This document shows positions 1-7,277 of a stretch of DNA of 25,204 nucleotides, in pieces (within the stretch, counting starts at the first letter, position 1; each line of letters begins with the position of its first letter). The notes under the pieces are model-generated. The model did not search any database, was not told the DNA's origin, and was given only the letters and a program-made list of their open reading frames with translations. Location of the stretch: assembly GCA_945873015.1 (NCBI GenBank), contig CAMCBY010000013.1, positions 1-25,204 on the forward strand, read 5' to 3'. This DNA is from Klebsiella pneumoniae (GTDB taxonomy: Bacteria > Pseudomonadota > Gammaproteobacteria > Ga0077536). A program made the translations under genes and the position numbers.

Positions 1-2
1 TG

Positions 3-281
3 CGTGCCTGGCATTTTCCTGACAGCATCGTCACCGCCAGTCTGCATGCTGAACACTGGACGCGGGCCGCGCAGGATGCGCTCGATCTCAGTGACTGCAT
101 CGCGCTCGCCCATGCCCACGATAACGCGCCGCCACCGTGGTCCGATGCGGTGCCCGCCATCGAGCACATTGCCGCCTATCGCAAACTCAGCGATGGCAGT
201 CTGTCACCGTCCCGACGCCTGTTGCTGGTCGAACAGGCCGAGCAGCAATTGCGCGACCTGCACGACCTGCTTGGTGCCTGA
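3..281 (+). CDS. HDOD-domain signalling protein, C-terminal fragment
   Basis: This is an open reading frame that enters from the left window edge and ends at TGA 279-281, leaving the last 92 codons. The visible part starts RAWHFPDSIV and continues with a His-Ala-Glu-His stretch, then alanine-rich helical sequence ending in DLHDLLGA. The pattern 'W-x-FP-x-x-I-V-x-A-x-x-x-H' followed by 'L...ALAHA' is the C-terminal part of an HDOD domain, a non-catalytic relative of HD phosphohydrolases found in bacterial signalling proteins. Domains further upstream (for example EAL, GGDEF or receiver) cannot be seen. It converges on the pyruvate carboxylase gene with only 18 bases between the stop codons, and no terminator hairpin is evident there. 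The family call is moderately secure; the role is unknown. Confidence 0.6.
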   Translation, partial: RAWHFPDSIVTASLHAEHWTRAAQDALDLSDCIALAHAHDNAPPPWSDAVPAIEHIAAYRKLSDGSLSPSRRLLLVEQAEQQLRDLHDLLGA

Positions 282-299
282 AGGCCCAGCTCGCAGCCG

Positions 300-3200
300 T
301 CAGGCAAAGACCACCAGCAGGTCTTTCGATTCAACCTGCGCACCGGGCTGAACCGCCACTTCGGCAATACGACCGTCGCGTTCGGCGCGGATGCTGGTCT
401 GCATTTTCATCGCTTCGATAGTCATGAGCGCATCACCCTTGCTGACCTCGTCTCCCGAGCGCACGTTTATCTGAGCGATGAGACCGGGCATGGGCGCGCC
501 GACGTGACGGGCATTGCCCGCCTCCGCCTTGACCCGCGGTGCCTTCAAGGTTGGCTGGGTACGATCTTCAATCTTGACCGTGCGTGGCTGGCCATTGAGT
601 TCGAAATAGACCGTGCGCTGTCCGTCATCGTGGTGCTCGTTGGTACCGAGATAACGGATCACCAGCGTGGGTCCGTTATCGAGCGCGACGTTGATCTCCT
701 CACCGATTTCCATGCCGTAGAAAAACACCGAGGTCGGCAGATCGGTCAGGTCGCCATACATGCGCCGCGTATGGGCGTAGTCGATGAAGACCTCGGGATA
801 CATGAGGTAGGACGCGAGTTCATATTCGCTGATGTGTCGATCAACTTTCTGTTCGGCCTCGGCGCGCGCCGCGGCCAGATCGACCGGCGCGATCACCGAA
901 CCCGGCCGCACCGTGATAGGCGCCTTGCCGGCCAGGATTTTGTCCTTGAGGGCCAGCGGGAAACCGCCGGGCGGCTGACCGAGATCGCCACGGAAAAACG
1001 ACACCACCGATTCAGGAAAGGCGACATCGACCGCCGGGTCTTCGACCGCCGCGCGGGTCAGGCCGCTGGTGACCATCATCAACGCCATGTCGCCGACTAC
1101 CTTGGAACTCGGTGTGACCTTGACGATGTCGCCGAACATGTCATTGACCTCGGCATAGGCCTGCGCCACTTCCGGCCAGTGTTCACCGAGACCTAAAGAG
1201 CGCGCCTGCTCACGCAGGTTGGTGTACTGCCCGCCCGGCATGCCGTGCACATAGACTTCCGATGCGCCGGCACGCTCTTCGCTTTCAAAGGCCAGATAGT
1301 TGCCGCGCACTTCGTCCCAGTAGTGGGACAGCTTGCGGATGGCATCGGGATTCAAGCCGGTGTCACGCGGACCATGACGCAGGGCTTCAACCAGCGAGCC
1401 GAGATTGGGCTGCGAGGTCAGACCGCTCATCGCATCCACCGCCGCGTCAACAGCATCGACGCCTGATTCGACCGCCGCCAGCACGCTCGCCGCCGAGATG
1501 CCGCTGGTATCGTGGGTATGGAAGTGAATCGGGATGCTGATCTCTTGTTTGAGTGCCTTCACCAGATCGCGCGCCGCCTGCGGACGACACAGGCCCGCCA
1601 TGTCCTTGATGCCAAGCACATGGGCGCCCGCCGCTTCGAGTTCCTTGGCCATCTTCACGTAATAGCGCAGATCGTATTTCGTGCAGCGTGGGTCACTGAG
1701 GTTGCCGGTATAACAAATCGCCGCTTCGGCAATCTTGCCGGTTGCCGCCACCGCATCTATGGCGATACGCATGTTCTCGACCCAGTTCAGGGAATCGAAG
1801 ATACGGAAGATGTCGACGCCGGCATGGGCGGCCTGCTGTACAAAATGAATGACGACGTTGTCGGCATAGTTCTTGTAGCCGACACCGTTGGAGGCGCGCA
1901 GCAACATCTGGGTCAGAATATTCGGCATGCGCTCGCGCAACGCGGTCAGGCGCCGCCACGGACATTCATGCAGGAAACGCATCGCGACATCGAAGGTGGC
2001 GCCGCCCCAGCATTCGACCGACAGCAACTCCGGCACCAGTCGCGCATAGGCATCGGCTACCGCCAGCATGTCGTAGCTGCGCACGCGGGTCGCGAGCAAG
2101 GACTGATGGGCATCGCGGAACGTGGTGTCAGTCACCAGCACCTGCGGTTGGTCCAGCATCCATTGTGCAAAACCGCGCGCACCCAGCGCTTCGAAACGTG
2201 CACGGCTGCCGCTCGCGATGGTCAAGCCAGTGGTGTCGGGCGCATGGGGCCGACGCAGCACGCGTGGTCGTGCGCGGCCGATGACGGCGGGATTCCCATT
2301 GACGGCGACCTCGCCTATGAAACGCAGCAGCCGCGAGGCGCGGTCGCGTCGCCGCGCGAATACCAGCAAGCCCGGCGTTTCGTCGATGAAGCGAGTGGTG
2401 TATTCGGCGCGGCGGAATTGCTGGTTTTCATGCAGTCCGATCAGGAAGCGCAGGTTGGTGCTGACGCCACGGATACGGAACTCACGTAATGCGCGCAGCA
2501 TGCGCTGCGAGACTTCCTCCGGATTGTTGGCCCACGCCGTTATCTTGACCAGCAGTGAATCGTAATAACGCGTGATGCGTGCGCCGACATAGGCGGTGCC
2601 GGCGTCGAGGCGGATGCCAAAACCGGTCGGGCTGCGATAGGCCGTGATGGTGCCGTAGTCGGGAATAAAATTGTTTTCCGGGTCTTCCGACGTCACGCGA
2701 CACTGCACCGCATGGCCGCGCATGGTGATGTTCTCTTGCTGCGGCACGCCCGATTCTTCGCTGCCGATGGCATAACCCTCGGCGATGCGGATCTGGGCTT
2801 TGACGATATCAATACCGGTGATCGCTTCGGTCACCGTGTGTTCAACCTGGATGCGTGGATTGACCTCGATGAAGAAGAACGCACCGGTCTCGGCATCCTG
2901 CAGAAATTCAACTGTGCCGGCATTGACGTAATTCGCCTTGCGACACAGCGCGAGCGCCGCGCCGCACACCGCTGCACGCTGTGTGTCGTCGAGATAGAGC
3001 GCCGGTGCGCGTTCGACGATTTTCTGATTGCGCCGTTGCACGGTGCAGTCACGCTCGAACAGATGCACGATGTTGCCGTGGGTGTCGCCCAGGATCTGTA
3101 CTTCGACATGGCGCGCGCGGCGCACCAGTTTTTCGAGATAGACCTCGTCATTGCCAAACGCGAGTCCGGCTTCCTTGCGGCCGATATCGACCAGTTCGTG

Positions 3201-3740
3201 CAGTGTGTCGGGGCCTTCGATGACGCGCATGCCGCGGCCACCGCCGCCCCACGAGGCCTTCAGCATGAGCGGATAGCCGATGCCTGCGGCGAGTTTTTCG
3301 ATGTCGGCCGGGTCGCGCGGCAACGCGGCGGTGGCCGGCATGAGTGGCACGCCGCTCTTTTGTGCCAGCTCGCGTGCCGCCACTTTATTGCCCAGCAGTC
3401 GCATCACTGACGGTGGTGGCCCGACAAAGATCAGGCCTGCGGCCAGACAGGCTTCGGCAAACTCGGGGCTTTCGGCCAGGAAACCATAGCCCGGATGAAT
3501 CGCATCGCAGCCCGAGTCCAGCGCCACCTGCACGATTTCATCTATCTGCAAATAAGCCTGCACCGGCGTACAACCCGCGCCGATCTGGTGCGCTTGCTCG
3601 ACCTTGAAGCGGTGTAATGCGAAGCGGTCTTCGTGGGAATAAACAGCGACGCTGTCGATGTCGAGTTCGGCGGCGGCGCGCATGACACGGATGGCGATTT
3701 CGCCGCGATTGGCCACCAGCAATTTCTTGATGCGTTTCAT
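300..3740 (-). CDS. pyc: Pyruvate carboxylase (single-chain, biotin-dependent)
   Basis: It carboxylates pyruvate to oxaloacetate using ATP, bicarbonate and biotin, refilling the TCA cycle in the cytoplasm. The 1146-residue length is normal for single-chain PYC and all three modules are present. The biotin carboxylase module spans about 1-460, with the ATP-grasp glycine loop GGGG at 165-168, HPGYGFLAE near 82-90 and EVNPRIQVEH at 292-301. The carboxyltransferase module starts about residue 535 with DTTFRDAHQSL. The biotin carrier domain is at the C terminus with AMKM at 1110-1113, so Lys1112 should carry biotin. The chosen ATG begins the standard MKRIKKLLVANRGEIA start; the upstream Shine-Dalgarno is weak. 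It lies 83 bases downstream of the hvfC-like gene on the same strand. Many gammaproteobacteria lack PYC or use a two-subunit form, so the fused form is mildly notable. Confidence 0.96.
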   Translation of the reverse strand: MKRIKKLLVANRGEIAIRVMRAAAELDIDSVAVYSHEDRFALHRFKVEQAHQIGAGCTPVQAYLQIDEIVQVALDSGCDAIHPGYGFLAESPEFAEACLAAGLIFVGPPPSVMRLLGNKVAARELAQKSGVPLMPATAALPRDPADIEKLAAGIGYPLMLKASWGGGGRGMRVIEGPDTLHELVDIGRKEAGLAFGNDEVYLEKLVRRARHVEVQILGDTHGNIVHLFERDCTVQRRNQKIVERAPALYLDDTQRAAVCGAALALCRKANYVNAGTVEFLQDAETGAFFFIEVNPRIQVEHTVTEAITGIDIVKAQIRIAEGYAIGSEESGVPQQENITMRGHAVQCRVTSEDPENNFIPDYGTITAYRSPTGFGIRLDAGTAYVGARITRYYDSLLVKITAWANNPEEVSQRMLRALREFRIRGVSTNLRFLIGLHENQQFRRAEYTTRFIDETPGLLVFARRRDRASRLLRFIGEVAVNGNPAVIGRARPRVLRRPHAPDTTGLTIASGSRARFEALGARGFAQWMLDQPQVLVTDTTFRDAHQSLLATRVRSYDMLAVADAYARLVPELLSVECWGGATFDVAMRFLHECPWRRLTALRERMPNILTQMLLRASNGVGYKNYADNVVIHFVQQAAHAGVDIFRIFDSLNWVENMRIAIDAVAATGKIAEAAICYTGNLSDPRCTKYDLRYYVKMAKELEAAGAHVLGIKDMAGLCRPQAARDLVKALKQEISIPIHFHTHDTSGISAASVLAAVESGVDAVDAAVDAMSGLTSQPNLGSLVEALRHGPRDTGLNPDAIRKLSHYWDEVRGNYLAFESEERAGASEVYVHGMPGGQYTNLREQARSLGLGEHWPEVAQAYAEVNDMFGDIVKVTPSSKVVGDMALMMVTSGLTRAAVEDPAVDVAFPESVVSFFRGDLGQPPGGFPLALKDKILAGKAPITVRPGSVIAPVDLAAARAEAEQKVDRHISEYELASYLMYPEVFIDYAHTRRMYGDLTDLPTSVFFYGMEIGEEINVALDNGPTLVIRYLGTNEHHDDGQRTVYFELNGQPRTVKIEDRTQPTLKAPRVKAEAGNARHVGAPMPGLIAQINVRSGDEVSKGDALMTIEAMKMQTSIRAERDGRIAEVAVQPGAQVESKDLLVVFA

Positions 3741-3795
3741 TGGGCTTCGAGGTCCGTGCTCACGCTTACGCGATGTAGGGTTGGGTCAGGTCAGT

Positions 3796-3812
3796 GGTGC
3801 GGTCGACGCACC
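3796..3812. other. Short inverted repeat downstream of hvfC-like stop
   Basis: A perfect 6-bp stem (GGTGCG/CGCACC) with a 5-base loop sits 11 bases past the stop of the hvfC-like gene, in the 83-bp gap before pyc. No T-run follows on either strand, so it is not a standard intrinsic terminator. It may be a transcript-end or processing hairpin, or chance in GC-rich DNA. Confidence 0.3.
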
Positions 3813-3823
3813 GTGCACGACAT

Positions 3824-4594
3824 TCAGGGGCGCATGCTGCCCAGGATAACGTCCCGTGCACGCATCCGAGCAAGAATTGTACCGCCTGCTTCGATGAGGG
3901 CGGCAACATCCGGGGTGTTCAATTCGGCGGCGATGGTCTCGAAGATCTGGCGCCCGCTGCGGCCGCGCCCTTCCATGATCAATTCCAACAGGCGCGCAGC
4001 GGCAGGATTGAGATCGAGAAAGCCGTATTCATGCCCGACATCGCGGAACGCAGCAATGCGCGTCGGCTGCGGTGGCGGCGCGAGCGGGCGATAGTCGCCG
4101 TCGATGGCGTGCACCGGAAAAAGATAGGTGTGCATCACCATGACGGGATTGGCGACCGGCACCGCGTCGATGAGGTCACCATCGCGGTCAATACCCGCGA
4201 GACTGACAGGTCGCGGGTTGGCACCCACCAGGGTTTCCAGCCAATCGAAATGGGCGAGTTCATAGAGGAATGGTAACGACGGCTTGGTTTCGCACTCGTG
4301 TTCGAGATAGTCGAGGAACTCCGCCGGCAGGTCGACGAACGCGCTGGCGCGCGCCTCGTGACGAATCAGGTAATCGCGCACCATCACATGCCATGCGTCG
4401 TCGTCCATCACCGCTCGCACGCGCGGATAGTTGTCGTGCATGAAGCGTTCAATATTGGCGTACACCGCATGGCGATATACACCGAGGCCACGCGGCTCGA
4501 GGCCAGCGGGAGGCGCAACCTGTTGCGGGTCGCGCAGGTAGGCGGCGAACGCGCGTTGCAGGCGCGCGAATTCAGCCTCGGCCGGCGCGCTCAC
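3824..4594 (-). CDS. HvfC/BufC-like partner protein (DUF2063 N-terminal domain)
   Basis: This 256-residue protein matches the DUF2063 (HvfC/BufC) family, annotated in databases as a putative DNA-binding domain. In characterised systems, including the related MbnC, it is the partner that helps a DUF692 enzyme engage its precursor peptide, so DNA binding is probably not its job. The diagnostic N-terminal half includes LGVYRHAVYANIERFMHDNY followed by 'RVRAVM..DAWHVMVRDYLIRH', then 'FVDLPAEFLDYLEHE' and an 'ELAHFDWLE' segment. The C-terminal half is a small domain ending near residue 256. Its ATG overlaps the stop of the DUF692 gene by four bases (ATGA), so the two are translationally coupled. 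The family call is strong; the partner role is known from relatives and inferred here. No DoxX-like hvfD gene follows it. Confidence 0.88.
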   Translation of the reverse strand: MSAPAEAEFARLQRAFAAYLRDPQQVAPPAGLEPRGLGVYRHAVYANIERFMHDNYPRVRAVMDDDAWHVMVRDYLIRHEARASAFVDLPAEFLDYLEHECETKPSLPFLYELAHFDWLETLVGANPRPVSLAGIDRDGDLIDAVPVANPVMVMHTYLFPVHAIDGDYRPLAPPPQPTRIAAFRDVGHEYGFLDLNPAAARLLELIMEGRGRSGRQIFETIAAELNTPDVAALIEAGGTILARMRARDVILGSMRP

Positions 4595-5445
4595 GCCGCC
4601 ATGCCGTCGTTGCGCGTGAGGTGGCGCTGCTGGGCGGTGATGATGCGGCCTACTTCCGGCAGCAGATCTGCCAGTGGCGGAATGTTCTCGTCACGTTCGA
4701 GCAGCGTCGGAAATACACCGAAGTGCTGATAAGCGAAGTCCAGCAACGCCCATACCGGATCGACTATCGGTGTGCCGTGGGTGTCGACGATGAGGCCATC
4801 GTGGTCCTGGTAGTGACCGGCGATATGGGCGTAGGCGATACGATCTGCGGGCAGGCTGGTGAGGAACACACGTGCGTCATAGCCGTGATTGACGCTGTTG
4901 ACATAGATGTTGTTGATGTCGATGAGCAACTCGCAATCGGCTTCAGCCAGCACCGCATTGATGAACGTCGATTCGTCGAGTTCGTCGCTGAGTTTGACGT
5001 AGTAGGACGGGTTCTCGACTGCAATACGTCTTTCCAGGCGGTCCTGCACTTCGCGAATGCGCGTCGCGACATGGCGCACCGCCTCGCCGGTGAAAGGGAT
5101 GGGCAACAGCTCGTAGAGCTGCCCGCCTGCCGCGCAATAGGACAGGTGATCGCCGTAGATGACGGCGCGGTGGCGGTCGAGAAAAGTCTTGATACGTTCG
5201 ATGAACGGACCGTCCAGCGCATCGGGCCCGCCGAGATTGAGCAACAATCCATGACAGAGCAGCGGGCGCGTGGCACTGATACGCGCAAAAGCCTCGCCCA
5301 GGCGGCCGCCTACCCCCAGCCAGTTTTCGGGCGCTACTTCAAAAAATGAGATTTCATCAGGGACATGGTCTTGCAGCGGCCCCAGATGGGCCCGCCGCAG
5401 ACCGAGTCCGGTGCCATTGACGCGGTAAGTCCGCTGCACCGGCAC
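4591..5445 (-). CDS. MNIO-family multinuclear iron oxidase (DUF692; HvfB/BufB-like)
   Basis: This 284-residue DUF692/UPF0276 protein belongs to the multinuclear non-haem iron-dependent oxidative (MNIO) enzymes, which modify cysteines of ribosomal peptides, for example to oxazolone/thioamide or thiooxazole groups. It has a TIM-barrel fold. Expected metal-site residues are present: FFEVAPENW (Glu40, Asn41), CHG (His65), GDHLSYC (His100), VENPSYY (Glu144), LLIDINN (Asp176, Asn178), NHG (His187), AHIAGH (His207, His211) and DTHG (Asp221, His223). It appears catalytically intact. The start is GTG at 5443-5445, chosen because the family motif GLGLRRAHLGPL follows within 15 residues; the Shine-Dalgarno is poor. 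It lies 24 bases downstream of the small precursor gene and overlaps the hvfC-like gene, so the three form one operon. Confidence 0.92.
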   Translation of the reverse strand: MPVQRTYRVNGTGLGLRRAHLGPLQDHVPDEISFFEVAPENWLGVGGRLGEAFARISATRPLLCHGLLLNLGGPDALDGPFIERIKTFLDRHRAVIYGDHLSYCAAGGQLYELLPIPFTGEAVRHVATRIREVQDRLERRIAVENPSYYVKLSDELDESTFINAVLAEADCELLIDINNIYVNSVNHGYDARVFLTSLPADRIAYAHIAGHYQDHDGLIVDTHGTPIVDPVWALLDFAYQHFGVFPTLLERDENIPPLADLLPEVGRIITAQQRHLTRNDGMAA

Positions 5446-5469
5446 TCAACGACAGCTTAAGCGCTGAGC

Positions 5470-5781
5470 TTACTTGGCAAGATGCTGCACGGAGCAGCTG
5501 CCACCGGAGAAGGTGCCGCACACTGCGGGGTCCTTCTTGCCGGTCGCAATCTTGCCACTCGCGTAGCCGGCCTTCTCGTCGCCGCCGTACTTAAAGCCGG
5601 TTTCGTCGTTGATGGTGACCTTGTTGCCCTGCATGTCGACGGCATCACCGGCGACCTTCACAGCGGTACCGAACTCGACCATCTGGAACGGGTTGTCGGC
5701 CGCATTGGCCACACCGGCCAGCGCCATGACAACACCGGTGCCAAGCGCTTGCGCGAGCGGCTTCAGGTTGTTCTTTTTCAT
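5470..5781 (-). CDS. Small secreted precursor peptide, HvfA-like, candidate MNIO substrate
   Basis: This is a 103-residue protein with a clear Sec signal peptide (MKKNNLKPLAQ, hydrophobic stretch to about residue 24, cleavage expected after VANA at 27). The mature form begins ADNPFQMVEF, which resembles the 'ENPF' start I remember for HvfA proteins. The body is polar and glycine/lysine-rich. It has only two cysteines, C88 and C96, spaced as CGTFSGGSC near the C terminus. Typical HvfA has repeated EGKCG units and BufA1 (DUF2282) has several cysteines, so this core is atypical. ATG 5779-5781 is preceded by a strong GAGGAGG ribosome-binding site about 10 bases upstream. It is the first gene of the MNIO operon, so it is the likely substrate. 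Position, leader and paired cysteines support this; the modification itself is inference. Confidence 0.75.
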   Translation of the reverse strand: MKKNNLKPLAQALGTGVVMALAGVANAADNPFQMVEFGTAVKVAGDAVDMQGNKVTINDETGFKYGGDEKAGYASGKIATGKKDPAVCGTFSGGSCSVQHLAK

Positions 5782-5814
5782 GATGGGACTTCCTCCTCGA
5801 AGAGATGTTTTTGA

Positions 5815-5842
5815 GTTGTACTAACCACCCGCGGGTGGTCAA
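5815..5842 (-). promoter_or_regulatory. Predicted sigma-70 promoter of the MNIO cassette
   Basis: On the minus strand, TTGACC (5837-5842) and TACAAC (5815-5820) are separated by 16 bases, a reasonable -35/-10 pair. It lies 33 bases upstream of the small precursor gene's ATG, leaving room for the strong GAGGAGG site. A perfect palindrome fills most of the spacer and overlaps the -35 box, which suggests regulation. Confidence 0.5.
5824..5839. promoter_or_regulatory. Perfect 16-bp palindrome, candidate operator
   Basis: ACCACCCGCGGGTGGT reads identically on both strands. It lies between the -35 and -10 elements of the predicted MNIO cassette promoter, overlapping the -35. A dimeric repressor or MerR-type activator would bind such a position. 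No regulator gene is adjacent, so the cognate factor is unknown. Confidence 0.5.
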
Positions 5843-6015
5843 GAGGGCACGCTTGTGCATCCATACGAGCGCTGCCGCAGACTCATCGCGGGGAGCATCG
5901 GAAATGGTATCGAGCGCTAGAATATAAGTCTAGGCAAGAGATTGGCGCAGATCTGGCCGCTAAAGGGCGACCCGCGCGCAGCACCAGACAAGTCGTGGCG
6001 CGCCACCATGCGGAC

Positions 6016-6048
6016 AAAAAAAACCCCGCAAGGCAAGCTGCCGCGGGG
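6016..6048 (-). terminator. Rho-independent terminator on the minus strand
   Basis: Read on the minus strand, a GC-rich hairpin (CCCCGC paired with GCGGGG, then an inner GGCA/TGCC stem after a two-base bulge, loop of three) is followed directly by eight T residues. This is a textbook intrinsic terminator. No minus-strand coding gene ends just upstream of it, so it either ends a small non-coding RNA starting around 6060-6160 or blocks antisense read-through into the MNIO cassette promoter. Confidence 0.8.
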
Positions 6049-6159
6049 TAACGCAAAGTAGAGCGTAACGCTATCGCTACGCGGCCAATGGTAGCTCGCC
6101 CAATGCGCGCGGCCTTGGGATTTTTTCCTAAATACCTTAAGTGAGGGACTGAATCACTG

Positions 6160-7185
6160 ATGTCGGCTAAGACCTTGATCATGTTCGGTGTCCTGTTGGC
6201 ATCGAGCGCGGGCACGCAAGCCGAAAGCGGCGCGGACGCCTATGGGCGCGGCGACTATGGCAGCGCCGTCGCGCAGTTCGAGCGCAGTGCGCAGGGGGGC
6301 GATGCCACCGCGCAGAACAATCTCGGCGTGCTGTATCTCAAAGGCCGCGGCGTGGCACAGGACTATGGACGCGCCCGCGAGTTGTTCCAGGCGGCGGCAG
6401 AGCAGCATCTGCCGGGCGCGATGTTCAATCTCGGCATGATGTATCTGCGCGGTTACGGAGTTACGCCGGAAGCGACGCGTGCCGCTGACTGGTTCCAACG
6501 GGCGGCGGCATTGGACGACCGCGAGGCGCAGTTCTTCCTGGCGGTGATGTACACGCGCGGCCAGGGCGTGAGCGCCAATGCGGACATCGCCCGTGAATGG
6601 TTCGAGAAGTCGGCGCGCGCCGGGCTGCCGGCCGCGCAGTTCAACCTCGCCATGCTTCTGCTGCAGCAGCAGAGCGCGCCGCAGGCTGAACAAGAAGCGA
6701 TCAAATGGCTGGAGGCAGCCGCCAAGCAGGACTACAAACTCGCCAAACTGCATCTCGCCAAACTCGACCTCAGGCATAACGATGAACCGCAGCGGCTCGA
6801 ACATGCGGCGGTATTGCTGCGCGAGCTGGCCGATGGTGGCGATGCCGAGGGCCAGATGCAGTTCGGCCTCATGAACCTGTTCGGCAAAGGCCTGCCACTG
6901 AACGAGGAAGAAGGGCGTTTCTGGTTACGGCAGTCGGCGTTGCAGGGGCTGGTAGGGGCGCAGGTCAATCTGAGCGCAGTCTATGCGCAGGGCATCGGTA
7001 CCGGCGCGGATCCTGTGCAGGCCTATGCGTGGTTGTCCCTGGCGGCGGCGCAGGACGACAAGATCAAGCCGATGCTGGCGGAGTTGGCGTCCAGGCTCGA
7101 GCCTGGACAACGCACACAGGGCGAGGCGATGGCGCTGGATCTCAAGCACAAAAGCGACAGCGCGTCGGCAGGCGCAGCCGACTGA
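6160..7185 (+). CDS. Periplasmic Sel1-like repeat protein
   Basis: This 341-residue protein has an N-terminal signal peptide (about 1-21, ending GTQAES) followed by seven uninterrupted 36-residue Sel1-like (TPR-related) repeats from about 47 to 298. Each repeat carries the A-x-x-x-L-G-x-x-Y-x-x-G-x-G-V signature, for example AQNNLGVLYLKGRGV and AMFNLGMMYLRGYGV. Repeats four and five are degenerate. The C-terminal tail (299-341) is charged and low in complexity. Such solenoids are protein-protein scaffolds, often in envelope or stress signalling, and no enzymatic activity is expected. A GAGGGA about 15 bases before the ATG is a weak ribosome-binding site. It is divergent from the MNIO cassette and lies 92 bases upstream of a small cysteine-rich gene on the same strand. 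Its partner is unknown. Confidence 0.85.
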   Translation: MSAKTLIMFGVLLASSAGTQAESGADAYGRGDYGSAVAQFERSAQGGDATAQNNLGVLYLKGRGVAQDYGRARELFQAAAEQHLPGAMFNLGMMYLRGYGVTPEATRAADWFQRAAALDDREAQFFLAVMYTRGQGVSANADIAREWFEKSARAGLPAAQFNLAMLLLQQQSAPQAEQEAIKWLEAAAKQDYKLAKLHLAKLDLRHNDEPQRLEHAAVLLRELADGGDAEGQMQFGLMNLFGKGLPLNEEEGRFWLRQSALQGLVGAQVNLSAVYAQGIGTGADPVQAYAWLSLAAAQDDKIKPMLAELASRLEPGQRTQGEAMALDLKHKSDSASAGAAD

Positions 7186-7277
7186 TGGCGGGCCGACCGA
7201 GCGAGTCGACCCTTGCAGTACACTAGGTATACGCGCCATAGCGGCGCAACCCACTCGGCTCGAATCGGATACTGACT

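Larger units (their letters stand above)
5782..6159. other. Non-coding divergent region between precursor gene and Sel1 gene
   Basis: This 378-bp stretch has no convincing gene. It holds the minus-strand promoter and palindrome near 5815-5842 and a minus-strand intrinsic terminator at 6016-6048. It also contains a smaller hairpin just upstream of that terminator on the minus strand (about 6058-6080, arms GTAG..AGCG and CGCT.CTAC). The plus-strand Sel1 gene must have its promoter in the last 100 bases, which include a T-run and TAAATA near 6121-6136, but I cannot fix its boxes. Confidence 0.55.

Noticed and set aside
1512..2489. Long plus-strand open frame opposite pyruvate carboxylase (325 codons)
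   Set aside because: It is antisense to conserved PYC domains, and its composition is that of a shadow frame in GC-rich DNA with no recognisable domain.
3796..3812. Hairpin after hvfC as a transcription terminator
   Set aside because: The stem is only six base pairs and no T-run follows on either strand, so I list it only as an inverted repeat.
5883..6215. Minus-strand 110-codon frame in the intergenic region ahead of the MNIO cassette
   Set aside because: It runs through the terminator hairpin and T-run and has no ribosome-binding site or recognisable domain. The non-coding interpretation is better.
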